This document shows, in pieces, positions 14,078-21,822 of a DNA stretch of 64,000 nt (its first letter is position 1; each line of letters opens with the position of its first letter). The position numbers were made by a program, and so were the translations under genes. Below the pieces are notes generated by a model. That model worked only from the letters and a program-made list of their open reading frames with translations, was not told where the DNA came from and did not search any database. The stretch is from CAZXIC01 sp964640195 (GTDB lineage Archaea; Iainarchaeota; Iainarchaeia; Iainarchaeales; GCA-2688035), in contig CAZXIC010000001.1 in the NCBI GenBank assembly GCA_964640195.1, positions 110,285 through 174,284 on the forward strand. The letters run 5' to 3'.

Positions 14078-14182
14078 CTGCTAAGAGGATAAGCGTTGGC
14101 AAATATATAGTTATCTTCTGCACATACTGCTAGCTGCAGAGGAGCGAAAGCGATGAAGATTCGTTACGCTCCCTTTTACCCC

Positions 14183-16429
14183 CTAGTTTTGCGGGTTTAG
14201 CTGCAAGACGAGCAATGCTGCTCCAATTTCTACCAATCCTTGAGAGCCTTCTGCCTTTATTATCTTTATATATTTTCCAGTTAAGTTTTTCTTTAAGATT
14301 TTTTTTGCTGAATTGAGCACAACTTTGTTTTGTGAAAGGGTCCCTCCAATTACAATGTATTCGGGGGAGATTATTTGGGTTATTTGGGCCATGGCGCAGC
14401 CTAACGCGGTCCCTGCACTTTCAAGGACTCTTTTTACCTCCTTTTTGTTGCACAATTCATTTAGCTTTTTAACCGATGAAACCACTATCTCGGCCTTCCT
14501 CAGCGAACTTTTGATTGAAAATATTGTTGCGAAATTTTTTAACACGCAAACTTTTTTCCCGACAGTTATTTGAAAATTTTCCAGGTTGGGGGTTGTTGCC
14601 TTGCTGTCCGAATAAAGCCTTCCATCCAAAACAAATCCCGCTTCAATTTTGGAGCCAACCGAAACGTATGCAAGCCTTTTTGTATTGTTTTTTGCTGCCT
14701 CTGCCAAAGCAATAGTGTTCGTGTAATTTTCGACAAAAATCCTTTCACCACTGATGCGCTTCATATTTTCCTTTATGTTAAAGTTCCTAAGGTTTGGCTG
14801 TTTTTTAACCGAAATAAGCCCCATCCTTCGCGAAATTTTTCCAGAGCAACTAAAACAAACCCCCTGGATTTCCCTATTTTTCTTCAAAAACCTGATTAGC
14901 CTCGCTGCTTTTTTGTAAACACCTTTTCTGCTTTCATTTTTCTTCAGACGTTCTGATTTTTTTGCCAGAACCTTCCCGTCCTCATTGACCAAACCCCCCA
15001 GCAGACTATTGGTGGAAACCCTTATCCCAATTGCTTTCGGTTTTTTTTCATCTTCAACTGCCTCCAAAATCCTTTTAAACACCCTCAGATAAGACTTTGC
15101 GCAAGTGCTCCAGACGTATTTTTTCCTTACTTTTTTTAGCGCATTTTTCACTACCCTCCTCTTCAGTTTTTTGCTTTTAAGCAGCCGCTTTATTGTCTTT
15201 GCTATTTCCTTCGGCTTTTTAGGATTAAAAAGCAAGCCGTCCTGCCCGTTTTTAATTATTTCTGACGGCCCGCCAAATTTTGTTGCCGCAACAGGCAGGC
15301 CGCAGCCCATCGCCTCAATAACCGTAAGCCCGAAAGGCTCTATTAGGGCGGGATTCACAAACACCCCGCCCTCTCTTGCAGCGACCCTGTAGAGCTCTGA
15401 TATTTCCCCCGGGTACTTAAGTGAGATTGAGGGCAAACAAAAATTTCCAAAAAGATTGTGCTTTTGTATAACGTTGTTTATTTGGTCAATCAGTTTTTGC
15501 TCTTCTTCCTTGGCTGTTTCAACAGCAGGGGCAAAAATAACGAGGTTGGCCATCTTTTGAAGTTCCTTGTCCCCGGCGTAGGCCCTAATCAATGAAATGA
15601 GGTTTTTTCTTTTATCCATCCTGCTTATGGCTATAAGCATCGGCTTGAAGGGGTCCTCAAGGTTTTGTGTTAGAATGTTTTTTATTTTTTGTCTTGCAAT
15701 TTTATGGTTTTTGTGTTTTTTTGGTTTAACTGTGTTGGGGGAAAAATTGTTTTGATTTATCCCGGGGGGGACAACATTTACCTTTCCGCTTTTCGAATCT
15801 ATGTTATAGCCCTTGTATTGTTCTTCCAGTTCTGCAAAAGTGCTTACAATCAAGGCGTCAGAGTTTTCAATGGTTCTCTCCTCTGCTTCAATCCTTTTAT
15901 CAAAATGGAATATCCTGTTGAATTTGCTGAAATTTTTTTTGTTCACGCCCAATTTCGCCATTTTGGGCTTTCCGAGCGAATGGCTGGTATGAACCTGCGG
16001 GATTCCCAGTTCAAACGAAAGCTTTGCGCAAACCAGCCCAGAGTCAGCGTAATTGCTTTGCAGGATATCCGGGATTTCCTTTGTTTTCTTGAAATATTTC
16101 TTTGTATTTTCAACAAACTCATCAATATGCGGCCAAAGATTGACTTTTTTAAGGTATTTTTTTCCGCCGCAGGGAATCCTTACAATCTTGACTTTTTCTG
16201 AAACCTGCTCAAAGGCTTTGTTGTAGCCGGGGTATTTTGGGTCCTCAATTTTTCTTGTGACAATTTCCACCTTTTTAACGTCTTTTAATTTTACGAGTTC
16301 TTTTGCAAGTTCCAAAACGTATGTTATCTGGCCTCCCGTGTCTTCGTCCCTCCCAAGCTCTGGGTTTTTACCCCTCAACAAGCCGTGCATGCTGTGCATT
16401 TGTATAAAAAGTTTCTTTCTTGCCATCAT
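14183..16429 (-). CDS. Sucrose-phosphate synthase-like GT4 fused to a degenerate ROK domain
   Basis: 748 residues. The first ~450 are a GT4 glycosyltransferase of sucrose-phosphate synthase type: GLLRGKNPELGRDEDTGGQ (the SPS-typical G-L-x-R-G-x-x-x-E-L-G-R-D-x-D-T-GGQ motif), HTSHSLGKPK, and the donor-site EPFGLTVIEAMGCGLPVAAT. From ~455 a ROK-family fold follows (IGIRVSTNSLLGGLVNEDGK, ENYTNTIALAEA, SPEYIVIGGTLSQNKVV, GLVEIGAALLV). The ROK part lacks D-x-GGT, has N-Y-T-N where E-N-D-A-N carries the catalytic Asp, and lacks the zinc-site His/Cys, so it is probably a non-catalytic sugar sensor. The gene overlaps its partner phosphatase gene (ATGA, 16426-16429). Codon use is AT-richer than neighbours, suggesting transfer. 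Confidence 0.85.
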   Translation of the reverse strand: MMARKKLFIQMHSMHGLLRGKNPELGRDEDTGGQITYVLELAKELVKLKDVKKVEIVTRKIEDPKYPGYNKAFEQVSEKVKIVRIPCGGKKYLKKVNLWPHIDEFVENTKKYFKKTKEIPDILQSNYADSGLVCAKLSFELGIPQVHTSHSLGKPKMAKLGVNKKNFSKFNRIFHFDKRIEAEERTIENSDALIVSTFAELEEQYKGYNIDSKSGKVNVVPPGINQNNFSPNTVKPKKHKNHKIARQKIKNILTQNLEDPFKPMLIAISRMDKRKNLISLIRAYAGDKELQKMANLVIFAPAVETAKEEEQKLIDQINNVIQKHNLFGNFCLPSISLKYPGEISELYRVAAREGGVFVNPALIEPFGLTVIEAMGCGLPVAATKFGGPSEIIKNGQDGLLFNPKKPKEIAKTIKRLLKSKKLKRRVVKNALKKVRKKYVWSTCAKSYLRVFKRILEAVEDEKKPKAIGIRVSTNSLLGGLVNEDGKVLAKKSERLKKNESRKGVYKKAARLIRFLKKNREIQGVCFSCSGKISRRMGLISVKKQPNLRNFNIKENMKRISGERIFVENYTNTIALAEAAKNNTKRLAYVSVGSKIEAGFVLDGRLYSDSKATTPNLENFQITVGKKVCVLKNFATIFSIKSSLRKAEIVVSSVKKLNELCNKKEVKRVLESAGTALGCAMAQITQIISPEYIVIGGTLSQNKVVLNSAKKILKKNLTGKYIKIIKAEGSQGLVEIGAALLVLQLNPQN

Positions 16430-17226
16430 CCCGCCCCAAAATGATTCAAAGCTTCCAAAATTCCAAAGCCATGGCTTTCCCCCGAAAAATAGATTCTCCC
16501 AAGGGCGTTTTCCTTCTCTGCCTTTGCCCTGACTTTTTGCTTAAACTCTTCCCGTGCGTTTCCAACGACAACCGCATTAAATCCAAACAAAATCGCGCTC
16601 AAATCGTTCTCGCTGTCGCCGGCGACTAGAACACCCTTCTTCCCCAGCCCCAGTTTTTTCCTCAAAAAATCGATTGAAAAGCCTTTTGAACTGTTTTTTG
16701 GCAGGAAATCAACAAGGCCTCTTTTCCCGCCACAGTCTTCGCTGTAAACAATTTCAACGCTGAGCCTTTCATCACTCAAGATTTTTTTAACTTTTGCAAT
16801 TGCCTCTCCCGCTTTTTCGGGTTTGATGTAATAGCTCTGCTTGAATTCTTTCTGGGCACTTTCCCCCTGTTCAACAAATTCGCTAAACCCTGAAACAATT
16901 TTTTTAATCTTTTTTCCAAACCCCCATGGAACCCTTTCAAGCAGTTTTTCCCTCCAATCGCTGTCAACATAAAACCTCTTGCCTTTTCTTAGATAGATTG
17001 TCGTTCCAACATCCACTATAACCGCATTCGGCTCTGGCAGGCAACTTTTTTCGATTACAGATTCAACCAGCTCAATGCTTCTCCCTGAGGCATAAGCCAG
17101 AAAAAAACCTTTGTGGTTTTTTAAAAAAAAACCCAACTCTCTCAAAGAATTTTTGTTAAAAGGCTCTTTTCCTGCCGGGATTAGCGTACCGTCCAAGTCA
17201 GAAACAAGGAGGTAATTCTTATCCAT
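16426..17226 (-). CDS. Sucrose-6-phosphate phosphatase-like HAD hydrolase
   Basis: 266 residues, class IIB (Cof/SPP-like) HAD. Motif I is LLVSDLDGTLI with both Asp, motif II AYASGRS, motif III Lys in the GKRG or SSKG region, and motif IV LVAGDSENDLSAI. The VDVGTTIYLRKG and SDWREKL stretches match sucrose-phosphate phosphatases. It is the first gene of a two-gene operon with the SPS-like fusion, which is what a synthase-phosphatase sucrose pathway needs: UDP-glucose plus fructose-6-phosphate to sucrose-6-phosphate, then sucrose. A TATA-like TTTTATTATAAAA lies upstream at 17249-17261. Mannosylglycerate-type phosphatase is the main alternative. Confidence 0.8.
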   Translation of the reverse strand: MDKNYLLVSDLDGTLIPAGKEPFNKNSLRELGFFLKNHKGFFLAYASGRSIELVESVIEKSCLPEPNAVIVDVGTTIYLRKGKRFYVDSDWREKLLERVPWGFGKKIKKIVSGFSEFVEQGESAQKEFKQSYYIKPEKAGEAIAKVKKILSDERLSVEIVYSEDCGGKRGLVDFLPKNSSKGFSIDFLRKKLGLGKKGVLVAGDSENDLSAILFGFNAVVVGNAREEFKQKVRAKAEKENALGRIYFSGESHGFGILEALNHFGAG

Positions 17227-17290
17227 AAAACTTCCAACCCTGCTTTTCTTTTATAATAAAAGTTTTTTTAAATTCACTGTGTTTTTGCAC

Positions 17291-17384
17291 AGCAAGAGCG
17301 CCTGATGGGCCAGGGGCTGAAAAAGCGAAAACAGCCCAAAAATGCCGCCAGGAAGGCATGTTCGGCTCGGGCTGCCTTTTAATG
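17291..17384 (+). ncRNA. Candidate structured RNA with two hairpins
   Basis: A TATA-like TTTTTAAAT (17265-17273) is followed about 25 bases later by a segment with two perfect hairpins, GGGCTG/CAGCCC (17314-17319 with 17332-17337, A-rich loop) and ATGCC/GGCAT (17342-17346 with 17355-17359), then GCTGCCTTTT. No open frame of note crosses it. It may be a short non-coding RNA or simply bidirectional termination structure; class unknown. Confidence 0.3.
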
Positions 17385-17410
17385 TACAAACAATTCTTCT
17401 AACCTAAGCA

Positions 17411-17419
17411 CTTAAATCG
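17411..17419 (+). promoter_or_regulatory. TATA box of the C/D box sRNA
   Basis: CTTAAATCG lies about 25 bases upstream of the predicted 5' end of the C/D box RNA at ~17440, the standard archaeal spacing. Confidence 0.5.
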
Positions 17420-17439
17420 TTTATCTTCTCTATTGTCTA

Positions 17440-17507
17440 ACAGGCAATGATGAGGTTAACACCTGCTGACCGAAAGGGATGATTAAACAACTCAACACTG
17501 AGCCCAG
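17440..17507 (+). ncRNA. C/D box sRNA (2'-O-methylation guide)
   Basis: All four boxes are present in order: C box ATGATGA (17447-17453), 12-base guide, D' box CTGA (17466-17469), spacer CCGAAAGGG, C' box ATGATTA (17479-17485, one base off consensus), 12-base guide AACAACTCAACA (17486-17497), D box CTGA (17498-17501). Guide lengths of 12 bases and a 9-base D'-C' spacer are typical of archaeal dual guides that direct fibrillarin to rRNA or tRNA. The D' guide is GGTTAACACCTG (17454-17465). By the N+5 rule the methylated base pairs with the fifth guide base upstream of each D box. Targets were not determined. Confidence 0.85.
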
Positions 17508-17600
17508 AAACAGGAAAATGGCGAGAGACAAAAAGGGTTTTCTTGCAGTTATTTATGAAGAAACAGCAGCTTTAAATTGACTATCGTTCTTATTTATGGC

Positions 17601-18515
17601 ATGTTAGAAAAAACAATCCTGTTTCTCACATTGCTTATCCTCACAAGCGGCTGCCTTCAGTCCCTTCCCTTTGTCAAGCTTGGGCCGGGCGGGTGCATGG
17701 ATGAGGCAAGCTGCAGAACATACTGCGAATCAAACCTGCAGGAGTGCATTGACTGGTGCAGTGAAAACCAGCATGAACTATGCGGTGCAATAGCAAGCGA
17801 TTATACTGGGGGCGGTTCTAGCACACCGGGCTTGAGTGATGGGCAATCGCAAGAGCCGCAGGTTCCCAATGAAGACGAGCAGGTAATTGGCGACGATGTT
17901 TTTATCTGCGAAAACGACAATTCTGTGCAATCCAGGGGGTATGTTTACCTGCACGGCTTCGGAGACCACAACCCCAATGCATTCGATTATCAGAGAAGCC
18001 TGATTGGAAATGATGAAAAAACAAAAGATATTCTGGACTTTGATTATGATGAAAAATTAACCATAGAGGAAATTAGCGAGGACTTTGTTTCACAGTTTGA
18101 TGAATTTGTCTCAGAAAACGATTTTGAGGAAATTATCATTATTGGGCAGAGTGCCGGGGGAACAGTTGCAGCATACTCCGCGCACAAGCTAAACTTCACG
18201 GGAACAATTGAAGTGCACACACTTGCTTCTCCATTAAGAGGCTGTGACAACAAGGGAATTGCAGCACAATACGTGCCAGGCGAGGGGTTCTATAGGGAAA
18301 TTGGAATAGGCTTTGACCCATTCACTGCTCCTGCAGACAATGTTAAAGTTTACCACCACAAAACAGTTGAGGATGAAACGCTAACGCAGTGCGACACGCC
18401 TGTATTGATGCAATACAACAACGTTCCGGGAAGCAAGGAATTCTACTACCCGGAACTAAGCCACGAAACAATCATGCCGACTGTCTCAAAGACAATAATA
18501 GAATGCCACGGATAG
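17601..18515 (+). CDS. Lipoprotein with alpha/beta-hydrolase (lipase-like) domain
   Basis: 304 residues from ATG 17601; a TATA-like CTTTAAATT 30 bases upstream implies a leaderless transcript. Residues 1-18 are a lipoprotein signal (ILFLTLLILTSGC, lipobox LTSGC). A short Cys-rich segment (CMDEASCRTYCESNLQEC, CSENQHELC) follows, then a Ser/Gly linker, then an alpha/beta hydrolase: oxyanion strand YVYLHGFGDHN, nucleophile elbow GQSAGG, LASPLRG, an Asp in the QCDTP area and a likely catalytic His in LSHETIMP. It should act on esters outside the cell. The next gene is also a lipoprotein hydrolase. Confidence 0.8.
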   Translation: MLEKTILFLTLLILTSGCLQSLPFVKLGPGGCMDEASCRTYCESNLQECIDWCSENQHELCGAIASDYTGGGSSTPGLSDGQSQEPQVPNEDEQVIGDDVFICENDNSVQSRGYVYLHGFGDHNPNAFDYQRSLIGNDEKTKDILDFDYDEKLTIEEISEDFVSQFDEFVSENDFEEIIIIGQSAGGTVAAYSAHKLNFTGTIEVHTLASPLRGCDNKGIAAQYVPGEGFYREIGIGFDPFTAPADNVKVYHHKTVEDETLTQCDTPVLMQYNNVPGSKEFYYPELSHETIMPTVSKTIIECHG

Positions 18516-18573
18516 GTTGTCGTATAAGCTGAAAACAACCTTTAAATATGAGTTTACTGTTTTTATTTGTAAT

Positions 18574-19641
18574 ATGAAATCAAAGCACCGATTTTCTGTA
18601 GTTTTGGGGCTTGCTTTCGTGGCGTTAATTTTGCTGTTGGGCTGTATTCAGGAAATGCCCGGCACAGCACCAGGGGGTAAGCAACAAGGCGAACCTGGTT
18701 CGTTGGCGGGAAACGAAACCCTTGAAATATTCATCCTGAATACAGACGGTTCGCCCCTGGGCAATATTGAGGTTGACTTATGGAAGAAGGAAACCATGGC
18801 AGGGCCGCCAGATGTAGGCTTTGAAATAACCAACTCCCAGGGAAAGGCAGTTTTCAGGGTTCCGGCAGGAGAATACAGAATCGGATTCAATCAGGTGAAT
18901 TTTCCAAAGAATATGGAATACCCTGAACCGGAATTTGTTGTGGTTGAAGAGGGAATTCCCAGCAGCAGAACAATCACGCTAAAAATAAAGGAGGAACTGC
19001 AGGAAAGGAAACTGGTTGCATTGGGAGCCAGCTTTACCAAAGCCAACAACCTTTCCTCAGAAAAAGTTGGGGATTTCGAGGAATTTAGTTTTGCCACGGG
19101 CACCAAAATCAACAGCGTGCTTGTTTACCTAAAGGGCAAGGGGGAGAATATCAACGCGGTTAATCTGGCTGAATCGGGCGCAACCAGCGGCGACATACTG
19201 GATACGCAAGCCTCGAATGTGGCAGGGTATTCCCCGAAATACGTTACCTTGTTAGTTGGCGGAACAGACATTCTGCAGGAGTTTTCAACCCAAGCATTTA
19301 GATCCAATCTGCAGGCAATAATTAAAAAAATCAAAAATAAAGACAGCATTATCTTAATCGGAACAATAGTAAATTTCCCGAGAATTAGAACAGCTGATTT
19401 CGATGCTTGCGGCGAGGATGTCCTTCAGTTGAATGTTGAAAATTTAACTGAGGGAAAGATTTTGGAATTTAATGAAGTGATAAAAGAAGTAGCCGCAGAA
19501 CACAACCTTGTTCTGGTTGACTTATTTGGTTCCCTTGGACCTGAACACGCGAGTGATTACGACTGCCTGCACCCCAATATTGCTGGGCAGGAAAAACTAG
19601 CACAGGAATTCATCCTCGCTTTGGAAAACATGGAAAGCTAA
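18574..19641 (+). CDS. Lipoprotein with carboxypeptidase-regulatory-like and SGNH/GDSL hydrolase domains
   Basis: 355 residues from ATG 18574; TATA-like CTTTAAATATG lies ~30 bases upstream. The lipoprotein signal ends in LLLGC. Residues ~45-130 are a beta-sandwich like CNA-B/regulatory domains (LEIFILNTDGSPLGNIEVDL, NSQGKAVFRVPAGEYRI). From ~150 comes an SGNH hydrolase: block I LVALGASFT (GAS for GDS), block III LLVGGTDIL, block V DYDCLHPN with the Asp-x-x-His pair. Together with the preceding lipase-like gene it suggests external polymer or ester degradation. The block I change is mild and activity is plausible. Confidence 0.75.
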   Translation: MKSKHRFSVVLGLAFVALILLLGCIQEMPGTAPGGKQQGEPGSLAGNETLEIFILNTDGSPLGNIEVDLWKKETMAGPPDVGFEITNSQGKAVFRVPAGEYRIGFNQVNFPKNMEYPEPEFVVVEEGIPSSRTITLKIKEELQERKLVALGASFTKANNLSSEKVGDFEEFSFATGTKINSVLVYLKGKGENINAVNLAESGATSGDILDTQASNVAGYSPKYVTLLVGGTDILQEFSTQAFRSNLQAIIKKIKNKDSIILIGTIVNFPRIRTADFDACGEDVLQLNVENLTEGKILEFNEVIKEVAAEHNLVLVDLFGSLGPEHASDYDCLHPNIAGQEKLAQEFILALENMES

Positions 19642-19733
19642 GCTTTTCTATTCACTTTTTTGGACATAAACCAGGATAGAAAAATAATATTAAAACCAGA
19701 AGGAAGCTAGGCATTAATGAAACAACTCAAGGT

Positions 19734-20264
19734 TCAGCCCATTATGAGCTCATGCGTGTAATAGCTCTCTTCAGCGTATTCTGCAAGCATGTCCGCGTGC
19801 CCCTTTTCAAATTCCGCCAAGGCTTTGAAGAAGCGCTTCGCACCCCCGTCCTGCAGCCTTTCAGAGATTTTCTGGTAGAATTCCTGGGCCTGCTTTTCCT
19901 TCCACAGGGCGAAAAGGATTGCGGTTATGCCCTCCAGATTGTCCTTGTCCCAGTCCTTTTCCGAGAAGATTTTCGGCTTTTCGCTTTTTTCCAGCCCTGG
20001 CTCAATCCACTTGCCTTCCCTCTGCAGCGATTCCCTCAGGCTGTTTATTGCCCGGAGGTGCCCTTCCTCCTGTTTAACGAGAAAAGAGAAGAAGTGCTGC
20101 ATTTCGCTCCCTGAAAATTTCTCTGCCTGTTTTGAGTAGAAGGCAATGCTTTCCCTCTCAATGCCTGCCGCTGCGCCAACGCCCTTGGCTGCCTCAGCCG
20201 CGTTGCCGGACGAAACCTGCTGCAACGCCTTCTCAAGCTGCTTGGAACCCAGTGTGTTTTCCAT
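19734..20264 (-). CDS. Rubrerythrin/ferritin-like di-iron protein
   Basis: 176 residues. Two helix-pair iron motifs are visible: ERESIAFYSKQAEKF with EEGHLRAI, and EKQAQEFYQKISERL with EFEKGHADM, giving the Glu/Glu-x-x-His set of the erythrin domain. There is no rubredoxin-like CxxC tail. Such proteins detoxify peroxide or store iron in anaerobes. An N-terminal helix (SKQLEKALQQVSSGNAAEAA) is extra. Monocistronic, start ATG 20264. Confidence 0.85.
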   Translation of the reverse strand: MENTLGSKQLEKALQQVSSGNAAEAAKGVGAAAGIERESIAFYSKQAEKFSGSEMQHFFSFLVKQEEGHLRAINSLRESLQREGKWIEPGLEKSEKPKIFSEKDWDKDNLEGITAILFALWKEKQAQEFYQKISERLQDGGAKRFFKALAEFEKGHADMLAEYAEESYYTHELIMG

Positions 20265-20293
20265 CCAATTCCCCTTCAGGTGCGAACTATTTT

Positions 20294-20500
20294 TTATTTT
20301 TCTGTTTTAGTGCTGCTGCCCCTTCCCTTGATTAAGAGGGCAATTCCAACTACCAGCAGAATAACTGTGCTTGCCGGAGTGAAAGAGCAGACTGCCTTGT
20401 AGCCGAGCATGCATGCCTTGCTCGCACCAGCGTTTGGAACCAGTGTGGCAATTGCCAGGATGATTAAAATTGCGCCAAGCGCCAACGCTTTTTTTCCCAT
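20294..20500 (-). CDS. Small two-helix membrane protein
   Basis: 68 residues from ATG 20500, chosen because GGGGTGCGGG is directly upstream; the frame extends to 20593 without a better start. Two hydrophobic helices (ALALGAILIILAIATLVP and ASTVILLVVGIALLI) flank a short loop with two Cys (KACMLGYKAVC), and the tail is basic. Possible disulfide across the outer loop. Function unknown. Confidence 0.55.
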   Translation of the reverse strand: MGKKALALGAILIILAIATLVPNAGASKACMLGYKAVCSFTPASTVILLVVGIALLIKGRGSSTKTEK

Positions 20501-20642
20501 TCCCGCACCCCCTAAAAATTCTGTTAGAATTGTGTTATTGCCATTAATAAGCTTTTGCCGGGGCACCCTGTTTCCATTCCATGCAGCAGGCACTTAGCAA
20601 ACCAGAGCCAGTTAAATTTTTTTTGGATTTTTTGTTGTACGG

Positions 20643-21077
20643 ATGTTCGACAGGAAGCTGCGGAGAATTGCAATTGCCTACGTTGCCCTGCAGGCTGTCA
20701 TCTGGGCAAAGTGCGTGCTGTTTTTTGTTTGGTTTGGGCATGGCAAGAGCATTCCGTTCAACTGGAGGGCTTTCCCGGAGAATGCCCTGCTGTTTGACTT
20801 CTTTTTCCATAATGGCATGCATGCGGCAATCGCGGTTCTTGCGCTGCTGTTCGGAAAGAACATCCAAAGGATTGAGTGGCTGAAAATAATTGCAGTGGTT
20901 TTTGTTGCTGCTGGGCTGCATAATATTGCATATTGGTTTACTGCATCGCACGAAAGCGCATGGTACAGCGCAGTTGACTTTGCAAGGGACAGCGCGCTTC
21001 TATTTGCTGCCGTAAGTGCGGGCTATCTGCTGAACGCGCTGTGGAAAAAAGTGAAGAAAGCACGGCGGAATGATTGA
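20643..21077 (+). CDS. Four-helix membrane protein, unknown
   Basis: 144 residues, basic start (MFDRKLRR) and basic end (KKVKKARRND), hydrophobic segments at about 10-30, 50-68, 78-98 and 112-130. Loop residues include several His (GHGKS, FFHNGMH, GLHNIAYW, SHES), which might bind a metal or haem. TATA-like AGTTAAATTT lies ~30 bases before ATG. I do not recognise a family. Confidence 0.6.
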   Translation: MFDRKLRRIAIAYVALQAVIWAKCVLFFVWFGHGKSIPFNWRAFPENALLFDFFFHNGMHAAIAVLALLFGKNIQRIEWLKIIAVVFVAAGLHNIAYWFTASHESAWYSAVDFARDSALLFAAVSAGYLLNALWKKVKKARRND

Positions 21078-21141
21078 CAGGGGCAGGCGCCAAGGCAGGG
21101 AAAAGAATTAAATTGCTGGAAGCTTATCTTATTCTCTTGCC

Positions 21142-21822
21142 ATGCAGTGCATGCTTAACTTTTCCTTGGAAGAAAAGGGGAAAGTGCTTTCCTTTCTCAG
21201 GCAGTTTCCCGCAGTGCCCACAAAAACTGGGTTTGAGCAGTTCAGGTGCAGAATCGGTGAAAGCACTGTCACATTGTACAGCAGCGGAAAGCTGCTGGTG
21301 CAGGGAAAAGACTGCAGCGCTGTCAAGGAAAGGATTCTGCGCGCTGTGCAGCTGGAAAGCGAGTTGGTGATTGGGATAGACGAATCCGGCAGGGGCGAGC
21401 CTTTTGGTTCGCTGGTTGTTGCAGCGGTTCTGGCTGATTCAAGCAAAATGAGGGAACTGCGGGACAGCAAAAAGGTGCGGAACCTGCAGGAAAAGCGGCA
21501 GCTGGTGGAGAAAAATGCCATAGCGATAGAGACTGTGGCGGTCAGCGCAGCTGAAATTGACGAGCTGAGGGCAGGAGGCGTGAACCTGGATGAAATAGAA
21601 GCAAGGGCAATCAACGCCTTGGTTGAGAAACTCGCTCCAAAAGGAAAAGGGGCAAGGGTTTTGGTTGACGGAAAGCGCTTGAAGGGAGTCAAAGCAGGAA
21701 TCGGGTTTATCGTAAAAGGTGATGACAGGAACGCAGTAATCGGCGCTGCCTCGGTTATTGCGAAAAGCGAGAGGGAGAGAAACGGGAAAGGCAGGAGAAG
21801 CAGCTGGGGCAAAAGGAAATGA
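21142..21822 (+). CDS. RNase HIII-like ribonuclease, C-terminally short
   Basis: 226 residues. Residues ~1-75 look like the TBP-like N-terminal domain of RNase HIII (VTLYSSGKLLVQGKDCSAVK), and from ~76 an RNase H2/H3 catalytic domain: IGIDESGRGEPFGSLVVAAV (Asp-Glu), ELRDSKKV, VLVDGKRL (Asp) and AASVIAKSERER (Glu as in RNase HIII rather than Asp). The enzyme would cleave RNA in RNA-DNA hybrids. After SERER only 14 low-complexity residues remain (NGKGRRSSWGKRK), whereas family members run another 50-70, so the end looks replaced or lost. The stop overlaps the next ATG (ATGA, 21819-21822). Confidence 0.75.
   Translation: MQCMLNFSLEEKGKVLSFLRQFPAVPTKTGFEQFRCRIGESTVTLYSSGKLLVQGKDCSAVKERILRAVQLESELVIGIDESGRGEPFGSLVVAAVLADSSKMRELRDSKKVRNLQEKRQLVEKNAIAIETVAVSAAEIDELRAGGVNLDEIEARAINALVEKLAPKGKGARVLVDGKRLKGVKAGIGFIVKGDDRNAVIGAASVIAKSERERNGKGRRSSWGKRK

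Noticed and set aside
19716..19745. AAACAACTCAA followed by CAGCCC, resembling the D guide of the C/D sRNA at 17486
   Set aside because: No C box or second D box in proper spacing; the match includes the stop region of the rubrerythrin-like gene and is likely chance.
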